A stretch of 64,000 bases of DNA, from assembly GCF_037893015.1 (NCBI RefSeq), contig NC_133666.1, positions 264,175,609 to 264,239,608 of the forward strand. Direction: 5' to 3'. This document shows, piece by piece, positions 1-11,040 of this stretch. The notes below the pieces were generated by a model. That model did no database searches and was not told the origin of the DNA. It saw only the letters and a program-made list of their open reading frames with translations. The stretch is from Macrotis lagotis (taxonomy: Eukaryota; Chordata; Mammalia; Peramelemorphia; Peramelidae). A program made the translations under genes and the position numbers. Within the stretch, counting starts at the first letter, position 1. Each line of letters starts with the position of its first letter.

Positions 1-838
1 TGAAGATCCTCCACAATGTCTACCACTGAAAACATCTTTGGACCTTTTCTTTTTCTTGGTGGAATCTGTAGCTTTAATGTCAGTGCAGAGGAGTCATTTA
101 TCTTGGTAGGGAAAAGCTCCCTGGAGCATGTTAGCTTCACACATCCATCTTGGCTGTGCCCTGAAAATTCCCCACCAGAATTTAGACTCTGCTTCTAGGA
201 TCCTGGACTCTGACAGATGATCATTTTCCTTTTCTTGTTTTGACTAGGCCAAATGCCAAATTCTGGCAATTTTTAAACCACCTTGCCTTTACTCTGGTTA
301 TGCTTATTATCTGTCTCCTATCAGAACTGTCTCTCCCCCAGAATCTTGAACTTTGATAGCTGAACTTTCATCTTATCTTTCCTGGAACTGGACCATCATT
401 CTAAATGACCAGTTGTAGACATTTCTAAACTGTATCATGGTGTGCAGAAATCCAGCCCCCCCCCCCCCCCCCGACTCCCTGGCTATTTGGAGTTTCTATA
501 TGTGTCTTTTCCCATTAGAATATGAATTCTTTGAGAACATGGATTGTCTTATTTGTTTTTGTTTCACCAAAACTAAGGGCAATATAAGCCAGAACATATA
601 TTAAGTTCATGGTAAGTATTTAATAAATGCTCTTTTCATTCATTCTTCATTAATTCCTTCATTATAAGGTGAAGGTTATTGTAATCCCTGTATTAATGTT
701 TTTGGGAACAGGGCTCCTGTCTTTCTTATAGGAAGAAAAAACAATTCTTGAAATTTCTTAAGATTCTTAGAGAAGGGATATGGGAAGTTAAGGTAGGATG
801 TCTCTTCCTGAGGCTCTCTGAAGGGTAATATATAAACA
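1..838. other. Noncoding flank; L2 tail and C homopolymer only
   Basis: A run of 17 C lies at 456-472. A probable L2 3' end in plus orientation lies at about 505-645 ('gaattctttgagaaca' followed by 'taataaatgctc'). I recognise no gene in the rest. Confidence 0.5.
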
Positions 839-1290
839 GTTTATTTTGAGGCTTCAAGCGACTTTATTTCAATATGAGGAGGACTCCAAAGAGGGTATCA
901 CTGGCAGAACCCGGCTGAGGTGCAATGTGGGAAAGCCCTGGTGGTCCCTGGAGGGTTCCAGGCCGTGTTCCCTGGGTGGGTGGGGGTGCACTGCAGGTCC
1001 TCAGGTGATGTGGTCCAGGTCCCGAGGTCATGAGTGGGGGGTGCTGGCTGGCTCCTTCACTCCTTCCTGTAGCTTCCTGTAGGTGGGACAGGACCCAGCT
1101 GGCAGGCACCAGGAGGCCGATGAAGCGGACCATCATGGCCAGGTCTTGTCTACCGGGCTCAACTCCTCCCGCAGGCGCCTCGGGCCTCTGAGCAGCCGCG
1201 GATCCAGAGGTTTCAAGGCAACGTCGGCCCAGGGGCCGGGGCAGGGCCGGGGCTCGGGGAGCGAGGAGCCAGGCCAAGGTCGCTCGGGAG
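839..1290 (-). pseudogene. GC-rich candidate processed retrocopy, source unidentified
   Basis: A sharply GC- and CpG-rich block stands in AT-rich flanks. Read on the minus strand it looks like an mRNA: a CpG-rich start near 1290, and an end with AATAAA at 863-868 followed about 20 nt later by an A-rich remnant (minus strand of 840-847). No intron-like sequence interrupts it. Several overlapping minus-strand frames are open (137 aa at 864-1277; another frame reads LREELSPVDKTWP near 1140-1180). None matched a protein I know, and the frames may have shifted. No clear target-site duplication was found. An exapted CpG-rich element or a real unannotated last exon are alternatives. Confidence 0.45.
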
Positions 1291-1604
1291 AAATGTGCAC
1301 TTTAACACTCTTGAAAGAAAAATGAGATCCAGAAAATCTACGGCTGTCTTCATTCTTTCTGTGGAAGCTACTGAATGGGTGGGTGTGGAAATGTTCCACC
1401 TTTTATTGAACCAATATGACTTAATTTTCATTTCTATTCTGAGACTGGTACCAATAATTTCAATTTGAATTTTGGCAGATTTGTTTTTTCTTCCAATTTG
1501 TCGGATTACTTGCTGTTGTGAATCTCACATAAAAAAAAATCTATTAAAGGTAGATTTGTTTATTACGCTAGACTGGTTTTTTCCTTTTGAATTTGGAAAT
1601 AATG

Positions 1605-1790
1605 GTAATGATACTATCCACTTCACATTTTTATAGCATTTTAATGTTTACAAAATACTTCTCTCACAAAAAATGCTGTGAGGAAAGATAGGTAGGTTGA
1701 ATATTATTATCTACATTTCACAGATGAGGAGTCCAAGGTTCAGAGGTGGAGAGACTTGACAGAATCCCTTTCCCAGTGCTATGAATTATG
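1605..1790 (-). repeat. MIR-like SINE fossil
   Basis: It carries the reverse-oriented hallmark 'cagatgaggagtccaagg' and the upstream '..cattttaatgtttacaaaat..' typical of MIR or related CORE-SINE copies in marsupials. Confidence 0.5.
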
Positions 1791-2659
1791 ATAGTTGGGT
1801 ATACAGCATCCCTGGAGAATCATTCAGCTGCAGCAGCAGTGAGAATCCTAACTGCAGAGTTACTGGGAAAAATGTCTTCAGAATGAAGAAATATTCTCTG
1901 TGCATAAATATAATATTGAGGAATAAAAAGTAAGAAAGACCCTAGTAGAATTGGTGAGTTTGGGTGCTTGCCTTTCTCTTCTCCCCCTCTCTTGTTTGTG
2001 GTTCTGCAAAACTCAGGTAATTTGCATACAACTGGCTTTGAACACAACTCCATCTCTCTTCCTTTCCCATATAAGTGCACAGTCCCCTGGATATAAGGGA
2101 CTCTGAATATACTATCCTTCTCTGTTTAAGGAAGGGAAATCAGCCTTAATTTTTAAAATGATTTAATATTGACTTTAGGACAATATACCCCTGAGGTCAC
2201 TCCAATTTTTTTTTATCATAATCTGCTCCAAGCCACAGTGTTCTGAATTTGGTGAACTTGTTATCTGGAATAGAATCAAAACTTTTATTATTGTTTTGAC
2301 CTTATCTGCTTGGCCAATTCCTAACAAACTTGGAGTGGGGATTTAAAATGAAAGAGGGGATATATATGGTCCTACAAGGCAATTGGACTAAGGTGGAAGC
2401 TTTTAATTTTTTTCCTCCTGTGGGTGAATTGGTGGGTTTTTCCTCCAGTCCTGTTGCTATGGCTTAGCTATTTGTTTCTTGTGCTCTCTCTACAAACGAT
2501 CCTAGAACCTTGCCAGCTTAAAAAGCAGATGTTACTTTTGTCAGTGATAACTGTTGGTTAATGAAGAACAGCGAACTGATGGGGAATGGACATTGTGTTC
2601 AGGGGGAGGGAGGGGAAAAAGAGAAAGAAACAGAAAGACAAAGACACAGAGAAAAAGAC

Positions 2660-2662
<3 letters not shown>

Positions 2663-2702
<40 letters not shown>
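2663..2702. repeat. (GA)n microsatellite
   Basis: An uninterrupted GA run of about 20 units, preceded by an impure A/G-rich leader from 2600. Confidence 0.95.
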
Positions 2703-2707
<5 letters not shown>

Positions 2708-3084
2708 AATAACCTAGAGATTACTGGCAAAACCCTTTGATATGATTAGATTATTAGGAAGTGAAGATATGTAGGATACAACTGGAACACATCATCTGGG
2801 ATCTTTTCTACCCAATTAGCTTCTCTGAGTCATTTCTAAAATAACTCTAAAAGAGAAGTTGGATTATATTATTACTAACAATCCTTCTTAACTTAGTATA
2901 CTAGGAATGTCTAATTCTAATTTCTGTGTTGAACCTGTCACCTCTAAAGCTAAAGTTTCCTGTTGGCAGAGATGAATAAATTATGCAAATTTAAAATTAT
3001 GTAAATTCAAAACATCAAAATCATCAACATATTTTATTTGGATGATATTCTGTCAACATGAATGAATATTGACAACATTCCAAT

Positions 3085-3185
3085 AAAATGCACCTGCTCC
3101 TTGAAGGCAGGGATAGTCTCACTTTTGGTTTGGATCTCCAGTACTTAGCACATTGACTTGCAAATAGGATTGAATATTTCATTCC
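3085..3185 (+). repeat. L2 3'-end-like fragment
   Basis: The text 'ccttgaaggcagggatagtc' followed by 'cagtacttagcaca' resembles the L2 3' terminal consensus. Confidence 0.45.
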
Positions 3186-5084
3186 TAAGATTCTTTATCT
3201 CAGTATTTGGTTATATTTTGATGTTTGTGCAGATTTGATATCATTATTTGTTGCTGGCTCCTGATGAGTTTTTGGAGAACAGGACATAATAAACTGTGCC
3301 TCCTCAGGAAAATATCCTTTCCTCCTCTACACCTGCCCTAGTCTTTGCCCCCTTCCCAGGGCTAGAGGAAGGGTTGAACAACACTTAATCAGAGAACTTA
3401 TAAAATTATATCTTGTTTAGAGATCATATCCTGGAGTGGTGGGTGCTTTTAGATGAGCAGAAATGAATTTAGGAAGTTTGACTTGAGGTCCAATGATTAC
3501 TGAGATGTTTTGCTCTTTCTTTTTAAGTGGATGCTAAACATTATTTCAAAAGTATTATTCCTATGAAAAATGCTTTATAATAACCATTAAGTTTTTCTCC
3601 TAATTGCTAACTTTTTTAAGATGAAGAAAAAGCAGAATTAGTTCCTCACTTCTATTAGAGAATTTGATAGAAATTGGTTTGATGAAGAGAATTTGGCTTC
3701 AGGAAAGACCAGAAGGTTCAAAAAAGGTTCAAAATGTCAAGATCCTTACTAGGTATATTACTTTTTTACTAATAAGCCTTAATTTATCAATGCATATTGT
3801 TAAGCTTCAATTTTCTTATTTGCAAAATAGGGATGATTATAATAATATTTTCCCCACAGGGTTTTTCCTGAAGTGCTTAGCAACCCTGAAAATCTACATG
3901 AATGAGTCTCTGCAAGATGTTTTGAAGTTTTTTTTTTAATGAAAAGTCAGGAAAACATGTATGGTACCTGAATTGGGGAAACAGAATAAAAATACTTTTC
4001 TGAAGTCTTTTCAAAAGTCCTTTTTAATCAAAAAGGTATAGAAATGTTAAAAGTCTTTTGATTTACTATGTCAAGTTTAGAACTCATGGCTCCAGGGATT
4101 TTAATTGGCCTTCCAAACTCATATGGCATCAACATTTTAGTTCTTACTTGTAAGTTCTTGACCTGATGAAAAAAAAATGCCCCCATTTCAGAACTGACTG
4201 CCAATGTGCCGATAGGTGTTATGAGAATGAAAACTTCTTTTCCTCCTGAAGCTTTAGTTAAGTAATGACTTCCTGTGACTACATTACACATCCTGAAATT
4301 CTCTTAGAACATACAATGAATGTCCTTTTCAGCTCAGTTTGATTCATATTTGATGACTTATAACTTTCCATTTTTGTGGTTGTTGAAAAGAGGCAAAAGG
4401 GAGAATGTCAGTGGATATATTACTTGTCAGTGACTTGGAGGTTATTTTGACCAATGAAAAAGCAGCATTCTGCATCTCAGAGCCAACGGTATAAAGATAC
4501 AGCTGTCAACCAACCTTTCAGAAGCATGCCTGCTTTCTCTTCTTGGAAACTTTTCTAGTTTGTTGAGAATAGTAGGAATATAATATCCCAGTGTGAGCCA
4601 GTTTTCCTGAGAAGGGCTTATCACTCACTTACTTAAAACTTACTGACTTTTTCTTTTATTAAAACTGAACTGATTTTTATGCCTTTTGTTGTCACCTATC
4701 TTAGGAAGTTGACTCCCTTATCTTCTGTCCTACCTCTAATCCACCCCCTTCTACACAGTACTAGGAAATTGTAAGAAAAAAAAAATCAATAACCAATTTC
4801 AAACAACTCCTATCCCCCCTCAATTCTTAGAAGGATCCTCTTATACCTGATTTCACCAATAGGATTTACTGAAAGATTTGCTCCGTCCAAAGCCAGCAAA
4901 GAAGTTAGGGAGCAAGCAATTAATAAGTTTTGCAAATAGAGAATTGATAGTATGAGCCTGGAGCATGGAGATTCCCACATTCAGCTTATGTACATTAACT
5001 CAAGTAGGGTTATCAGTCCTTCTAAAACTTGGCATAGGGACTAGACCTAGAACTCTCAGGGACTATCTGATAGGACTCCCTTCT
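3186..5084. other. No recognisable feature
   Basis: AT-rich sequence with short chance ORFs only. I see no repeat I can name, no RNA gene and no exon. Confidence 0.4.
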
Positions 5085-5225
5085 TTGTCATTTTACAGAT
5101 GAGGAAAGTTAGACCCCCACCCTCCCAAGAAGTTAAATGACTTGCTCAAGATCCTTGTCACAAGATTGTAAATGTCACAGTTGTAATTTGGATTTGGGTC
5201 TTGTGATTCCCAGTTTAAGTCATAT
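5085..5225 (-). repeat. MIR-like SINE fossil
   Basis: The text 'tttacagatgaggaaagtta' followed by 'aaatgacttgctcaag' is the reverse complement of the MIR core and 3' part. Confidence 0.6.
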
Positions 5226-5355
5226 TGCTTTGCTTTTCTAACAGGTTACAAAGGGGTCTAATAGAAATAAGGTCAAGGGGGTAAAATTCCCTTAAAATTC
5301 CCTTGTTTCTGCTAAAAATATGCTTGACTATTCTTTTCATTTTGTTTTTTCTATG

Positions 5356-5356
<1 letters not shown>

Positions 5357-5402
<46 letters not shown>
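5357..5402. repeat. (TA)n microsatellite
   Basis: A pure TA dinucleotide tract of about 23 units. Confidence 0.95.
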
Positions 5403-5405
<3 letters not shown>

Positions 5406-5572
5406 CCTATATCAAATTGTGTAACATTTTATGGAGGAGTGAAGAGAGAGAGGGAAAAAATTGGAACTCCAAATTTTGTAATAAAGACATGAATACTAAA
5501 AATGTCTTTACATGTAATCCAGGGAAAAGATACTATTAAAAGTCTGACTTGTATAGCAAAGTAAAGGAGACA

Positions 5573-5790
5573 AACTTGGAGGTATGAAAATTTTAGATGT
5601 GTAAAAAAGTTAAACTGCAACTAATCCTTCAATTTAAGAAAGAAACTGACAAATTTTTTAAAAAAAATTTAAAAAGGAATTGTCATTATATTACTTGAGC
5701 TTCAAATTTCTCCTAAGGAATGTATTACAATTAAATTCAAACATGCATTTTTTCCATAAAACAGCAACATTAGTTTCTTCTGTCAAGGAA
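5573..5790 (+). repeat. Local direct repeat, copy 1
   Basis: It shares an ordered set of blocks with 6766-6985: 'atgtgtaaaaaagttaaa', 'taatcctt..aattt', an A-rich core, 'attaaattcaaaca', 'caacatta' and 'ctgtcaagg'. The copies are diverged by substitutions and small indels. They may be two copies of an unrecognised repeat family or a local duplication. Confidence 0.6.
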
Positions 5791-6307
5791 GATCCATAAA
5801 GTAAATGAACCTTAAGACCTCTGACTCCCCCAAAAAATTGAATATAGAAGCCACTGACATACCCTTTTCCATGTTCTACACTGGATGCTGAAACTTTATT
5901 TTTTACTCATTCCTATGAATATCTATTGCACAACTAAAAAAAAAATCTGTTTTTCTTTTTCCACTTACTGAATGAGGCACACATCTGGTAACCCTATGTC
6001 AAGGCAAAGAATCTTCCAAGAAAAAGAGCTCTGATGCATGTCAAGCCCATCTCCAGTCATTGTTCTTGGAATTGGCCTCTCATCTCATTTCTATTATCTG
6101 CTCCACTCACCTTAACTCTAGGAATGTCATTCATTCAATGTAGGGTCTATAGGTCAAGGTTTCAAGGGAAAATGAATTTCTTAAGCCAATCAATTTTTAA
6201 TGAAGTCTTCAGGAAGCAATTTTTGGAGACTAATTCAAAGTGAAACTGCACATTAAAGTCTTTCTCTGAGGCCATAGTCTGGAAAGGAACTTGTTTTGCA
6301 AGGACTA

Positions 6308-6351
6308 CATATACATATATATATATATATTTATATATATATATATATATT
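6308..6351. repeat. (TA)n microsatellite, interrupted
   Basis: A TA tract with one TTTA interruption, lying between the two copies of the 5.6/6.8 kb direct repeat. Confidence 0.9.
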
Positions 6352-6765
6352 TTCCACAAATAATACTTTGAGGTTCTATCAAGTTAGACAAGACTTTAGG
6401 TATGAGTTACCATTTGACATTGTGTCACTGGATGATCAGGGAGCTGTCCTTTCTAATTTCAGAGTGACTCATCAGTAGTAGGTGCTATTTTGGGTGGGAG
6501 GGAAAACATAGCAACCTCTGAAAAATCATTTACTAAGGTATATATTATATTGGGGGTAGTGTCTCCAAAGAAAGAATACCCATGATATTGAAATAATTAA
6601 TTCTCAAAGTATTCATTAAAAATGAAATACATAACTTTACTGGGTTTCAATATTTGTGCTTTTTGTCTGGATTGATTAGAATTGGACTGACATTTTCACT
6701 CAGAGCAAAAAGAATGACAGTGGAGAGGGGAGGAAGCAGTACAGAGTAAAGTCCAATAATAGGTG

Positions 6766-6985
6766 CAGTTGTACAGGAGGTAAAAATTCCAAATGTGTAA
6801 AAAAAAAGTTAAATTGTAAGAAATAAATCCTTTAATTTTTTAAAGAAATTTTTAAAAAATTTAAAATTTTAAAATTATATGCTATAATATTATTCTAATG
6901 AATATATTAAAATTAAATTTAAACACATCTTTTCCCACAAAACAACATTAATCTGGGAACATTGAAAGAGTAAATCATTCTGCCA
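6766..6985 (+). repeat. Local direct repeat, copy 2
   Basis: This is the partner of 5573-5790, same orientation, about 1.19 kb away ('atgtgtaaaaaaaaagttaa', 'attaaatttaaacaca', 'acaacattaat', 'ctgccaagg'). Confidence 0.6.
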
Positions 6986-7587
6986 AGGGGATGTGTTCCA
7001 AATCCCAAAGAGTCTATTCTTGTAGGATCAGAAAAGTAGGCCTTTCAGAGGGATGTCATGATAAAGGGGTCCTTGAATTGTAGTGGACCATAGGCAGATA
7101 GAAGAACAGAAAACTGGAGGAGAGGAACAGCAGGCATGCTTCCCTAGATGGTGGTTCCCTGACACAAACTTCCAATCTCCCCACCTTCATGGGTATTGAG
7201 TGGCATCATTTTTTTACTCAGTATATATCCATTTCAGATACATGAGAATTGGAACTATTCTTCATTATATAGGTAAGTTGCCAGGTATTGATGACTGCCA
7301 TGCTAAAGTCATTAAGAGACTGGAAAACACATGGTACAACACAGAATTATTTTTCTTAAGACTATAACCTCAGGCTAGACCCCAAATCAATTGAAAGTGC
7401 AAAAAATAGAGTGAAAGGGACCAATTTCATAGTCTTTAAGATGACTACATTAAACTAATGTATTAATTTTAATCAGCACCAGTCCAACTGATTCTACCAT
7501 TCCTCTCCCCACTCAGTTCAAAGTGGTTAAGCATTTTTCTTTTGACTTTTGTTTCCTTTCATAGGAATGGAAGAAGATAATTTATCT

Positions 7588-7815
7588 AGCACCTACTATG
7601 GACCAGGGATTATGTTAAATACTTTGCAAATACGATGTCATATAATCCTGCAACAACTCTGGGAGACAGGAGCTATTTTTATCCCCATTTTGTAGTTGAG
7701 AACACTGAGGAAGATAGAGGTTAAGTGACTTGCTCAGAGTCACATAGCAGGGAAATCTGAGGTTGTAATCCTAATTTCAGACCCAGAATTCTAGTTACTG
7801 CTAGCTGCCTTAGGT
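7588..7815 (-). repeat. MIR SINE fossil
   Basis: The text 'ttaagtgacttgctcagagt' followed by 'cacatagcaggg' and the upstream 'cctgcaacaactctgggaga' are the near-complete reverse-oriented MIR pattern. Confidence 0.75.
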
Positions 7816-8019
7816 GGTTGCATATTTCCCGATGGATAAACTCTGAAACCAAGCCTGTTGCCCAGCTATTGACATGGCTCCTGTAGTTTAATTCAAGCAA
7901 CATTCATGGAAGCCTTTAAACCACACTGGAATGATTTTTACCAGGGTCCCTAGATGACTCTAAGATATAGTACTTGGAGGTCAGAGGACAATTTGAGCTA
8001 GGGGCAAAGGAATATATGC

Positions 8020-8185
8020 TTTTAAGGTTTACTGAATGTTTTACTTAAATTATCTCAATTGATCTTAATGTCAGTTCTACAAGGTAGGAACTACAGGTAT
8101 TATTTTCTTTATTTTAGAGATGTGGAAACTGAGGCTTAAAGAGACTAAGCAACTCATCCGTGGTCATACAGCTAGAAGGTACCGT
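8020..8185 (-). repeat. MIR SINE fossil
   Basis: The text 'tttagagatgtggaaactga' followed by 'ggcttaaagaga' and 'catacagctag' match the reverse-oriented MIR core. Confidence 0.7.
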
Positions 8186-8189
8186 GGAA

Positions 8190-8375
8190 AGATTTCTAGG
8201 TCTTTAGTGAGAGGATCTGAAATCAAATCTCAGCTTTACTTCTAACCATGTCATTCTAGAGAAGTTATTTCATCTTTCCAAGACTCAATTTCTTCATCTG
8301 CTAAATAAAACTTTACTCAGTATGATCTCTAAAACCCATTTTACCTCTCAAATCTATATTCTAAGTATCAGAGCC
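8190..8375 (+). repeat. MIR-like SINE fossil
   Basis: The text 'ctcaatttcttcatctgcta' and the preceding 'gagaagttatttcatctttc' fit the plus-oriented MIR family. It lies head to head with the preceding copy. Confidence 0.5.
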
Positions 8376-8548
8376 AGGTCTTTTCTGACTTCATTTCATC
8401 ATAAAGGAGTTTTTTTGGGTAATGCTCAGTAAAGTACTAACAGAGCCCAGGGAGAACTTGTTCACCTCCTTTTCAATGAATCAACCAATGTATCATATCA
8501 AAGAAGGATAACCATATAACAACTTTTACTTAACAGTCTGTGTGCTGT

Positions 8549-8591
8549 ATGTGTGTTTTGTGTGCATGTGTGTGTATGTGTGTGTGTGTGT

Positions 8592-8633
<42 letters not shown>
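8549..8633. repeat. (TG)n microsatellite
   Basis: A nearly pure TG tract of about 85 bp with a few TA or CA steps. It gives a meaningless valine/cysteine ORF. Confidence 0.95.
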
Positions 8634-8635
<2 letters not shown>

Positions 8636-9689
8636 GGATGGTCATGAAGGGAGAGGAGATGATTGGGAGCATTGCTGTTTAATGAGGATCAAGATGAAGT
8701 ATCTGAACCAGTCTTCAACTTCCATGGTCTTATGTAGACAGTCTCACAATGAAAGCCCCGACTTGATGCTCTTATCAGCTGAGGACCCAGCAGCTTTGAA
8801 ATATATGACTTTCTGAGCAGAGGTTGCTTTTGAGTTTCAATGGTATATGCAGGGTTGCAGGAGGATGATGGTAGGAAGCACCACTTCTTTCTAAACCTGA
8901 AGCCTATAAAAAGTTTCCTGTGCAGAAAAATGCAATTGACCAAGACCAGAGAGTTCAGGAATATAGTCTCTTGGATATTTATTGTCATCTCCAAAAAATA
9001 AAATAAATTCAATGAACAAAAAAGACATTTTGTTCTACAGAATTCACAAATGAACTGAATATTCAATGTAGCCCACATAGTTTTTACAGAACCAATTTCA
9101 ACAAATAATTAAAACTCCACATGTGAAGAAATCACATTGATTTACATCCAGACAAGAATTCCTGTGGACATAAAAGAGCCATGACATCTGCTACTCAGCA
9201 GTTTGTTTAAATTCACAATTTAAAATCACAATCACTATATGGCAGTAGTAAGAGTTGGATCACAACTACCACACAAGTATTAGAAGTGAGTAGTTTAATA
9301 TTTTCTTAAAAACAATTCAGAAAAAATCCATCTTTGATAAGAACCTGAAAGTGCTGTAAAAGGAGCCATTTGGTCTTAGCCTACCCCAATTTCCCCATTT
9401 CATAGTCATACAGCATTATAGTCAATTAATGGGTGTCATGATATGCTTTTCTTAGGGATATTAATTTGGATTTCTTGGATAACTGCTTTAGCAAGGGAGA
9501 AAAACTATTTACTTCCATGCTTAAAGACTTGTTTGAAGTAATCCACATATTTTGCCAGACCTTGGGTCTACCTTGTGGCCTAGGATATCAAGATTTCTTT
9601 CCTATTAAATTCACTGGGTCAACTGAGATAGTTAAACTGGATAATTCAGAGATTCTATGGAAAGTCAACTGTATCACTTCTATTATGAC

Positions 9690-9960
9690 TGGAGCCCTTC
9701 TCCCTTCTATCTTCCTATCTATCTCTTGCTCATTCAAAGCCTCCACCATTTTTCTGACTATATGAAGCTTTCCTTAACAATTCCAGCCCTAATGAATTCT
9801 CCACATGGGCCTACAACCCTCGTGGTCTATACTGTGTGCTAAATAACCTGTACTTGTAATTCTTGACTTCCCAACCTCATTGTAAATTTGTTGTCCCAGA
9901 CCATATTTCATATTTCACTTTTCTTCACAATGCTGTATATTGTGCTGAATGAGGTGCTGA
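9690..9960 (+). repeat. L2 3'-region-like fragment
   Basis: A diverged pyrimidine-rich segment with 'aagctttccttaacaattcc' and later 'cctcattgtaaatttgttgt' is compatible with the L2 3' untranslated part. The match is weak. Confidence 0.35.
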
Positions 9961-10434
9961 ACACATTCATGTAGCCTGTTAAATCTTTTCTACATCTTTA
10001 TCTATTCCTAAGATTCTTCATCTTTTTTTTGCAGGGAGTGAGGTGGAATACAAATATCCTATTATATCTGGTTTTGTATACACCTGCTTTATTCAGTGAA
10101 GTTAAGGACCATGTACAAAGTTCAAGGGACCATTTCACAGTTTGTATAATGTCTGGGATTAACCAATATGGTTTAATGCAATTTGGTGCCTTTAAGATTC
10201 CCATTTCATGATGTGTCAGAGGAAATACAAGGTGTAATTGTTTAGAGATACCTAGAGAAGGAGAAACAGCTTATTCTGCAATAAATTTCTGCATATTTTA
10301 TAAAATTTACTATTGCCTTGAAGAGATAGGTGCCATTTTTGGAGACAAAGGAGATCTAGATCTGCAATTTTATCCCTGTGAGAAACTCCCAGAATGGAAA
10401 CTCCCTCCATGTAAAGAATAGTCATTGATCTGCA

Positions 10435-10570
10435 CTTACAGTTTTACAATTTCTTAGGTCAGTGAGAGGCAGAGACCTGCCTATGGTCACTCAGTATGTA
10501 TCAAAAAGAGGACTTGAATTCAAGTCTTCCTGTCCCTGAGGCTACTCTATCCACTATATCACATTGCCTT
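10435..10570 (-). repeat. MIR-like / CORE-SINE fossil
   Basis: The text 'gacttgaattcaagtcttcc' followed by 'ctactctatccactatatca' is the reversed head of a tRNA-derived SINE. Confidence 0.6.
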
Positions 10571-10988
10571 TAATGGGTCTTACTATGATGATTAGTAGAA
10601 GTATTTCATAAAGCTCTAATAATATTTCTTAGGACTGAAGTAGCATTAGTGGAAATAAGAATATAATGTGATTGGTCTACTTTGAATCTGGAATCCAGGT
10701 AACTAAATTATAGTCAATTTGTTATTCTATGAGTGAATTGCTTATAAACAGAGTGGCCTTCTTTACTTTTTAGTGAAATTCTAGGTCAAAACCGACGAGT
10801 TGCCTAAATTATGGAGAACAGATGGTGAGAGTTTGGGCAGCAACACTGGTTACTGACTCTCTTCCAAAATGATTTAAAGATGCTCTGAGTCTCAATTTTT
10901 ATTCATATGGACAATAAAAAATTGACAGTGATTATACCCCATAGAACAAAATTATCTAAGAAAATGCTCTGTCCAACATACTTAGGGT

Positions 10989-11040
10989 TTATATATATAT
11001 ATAATATATTATATATATATATATATAGAGAGAGAGAGAA
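10989..11040. repeat. (TA)n-(GA)n compound microsatellite
   Basis: A TA tract passing directly into a GA run. Confidence 0.9.

Noticed and set aside
864-1277. 137-aa minus-strand ORF as an intact gene
   Set aside because: Several frames are open in this GC-rich block, none matches a family I know, and the block looks like a retrocopy. It is kept only as a candidate pseudogene.
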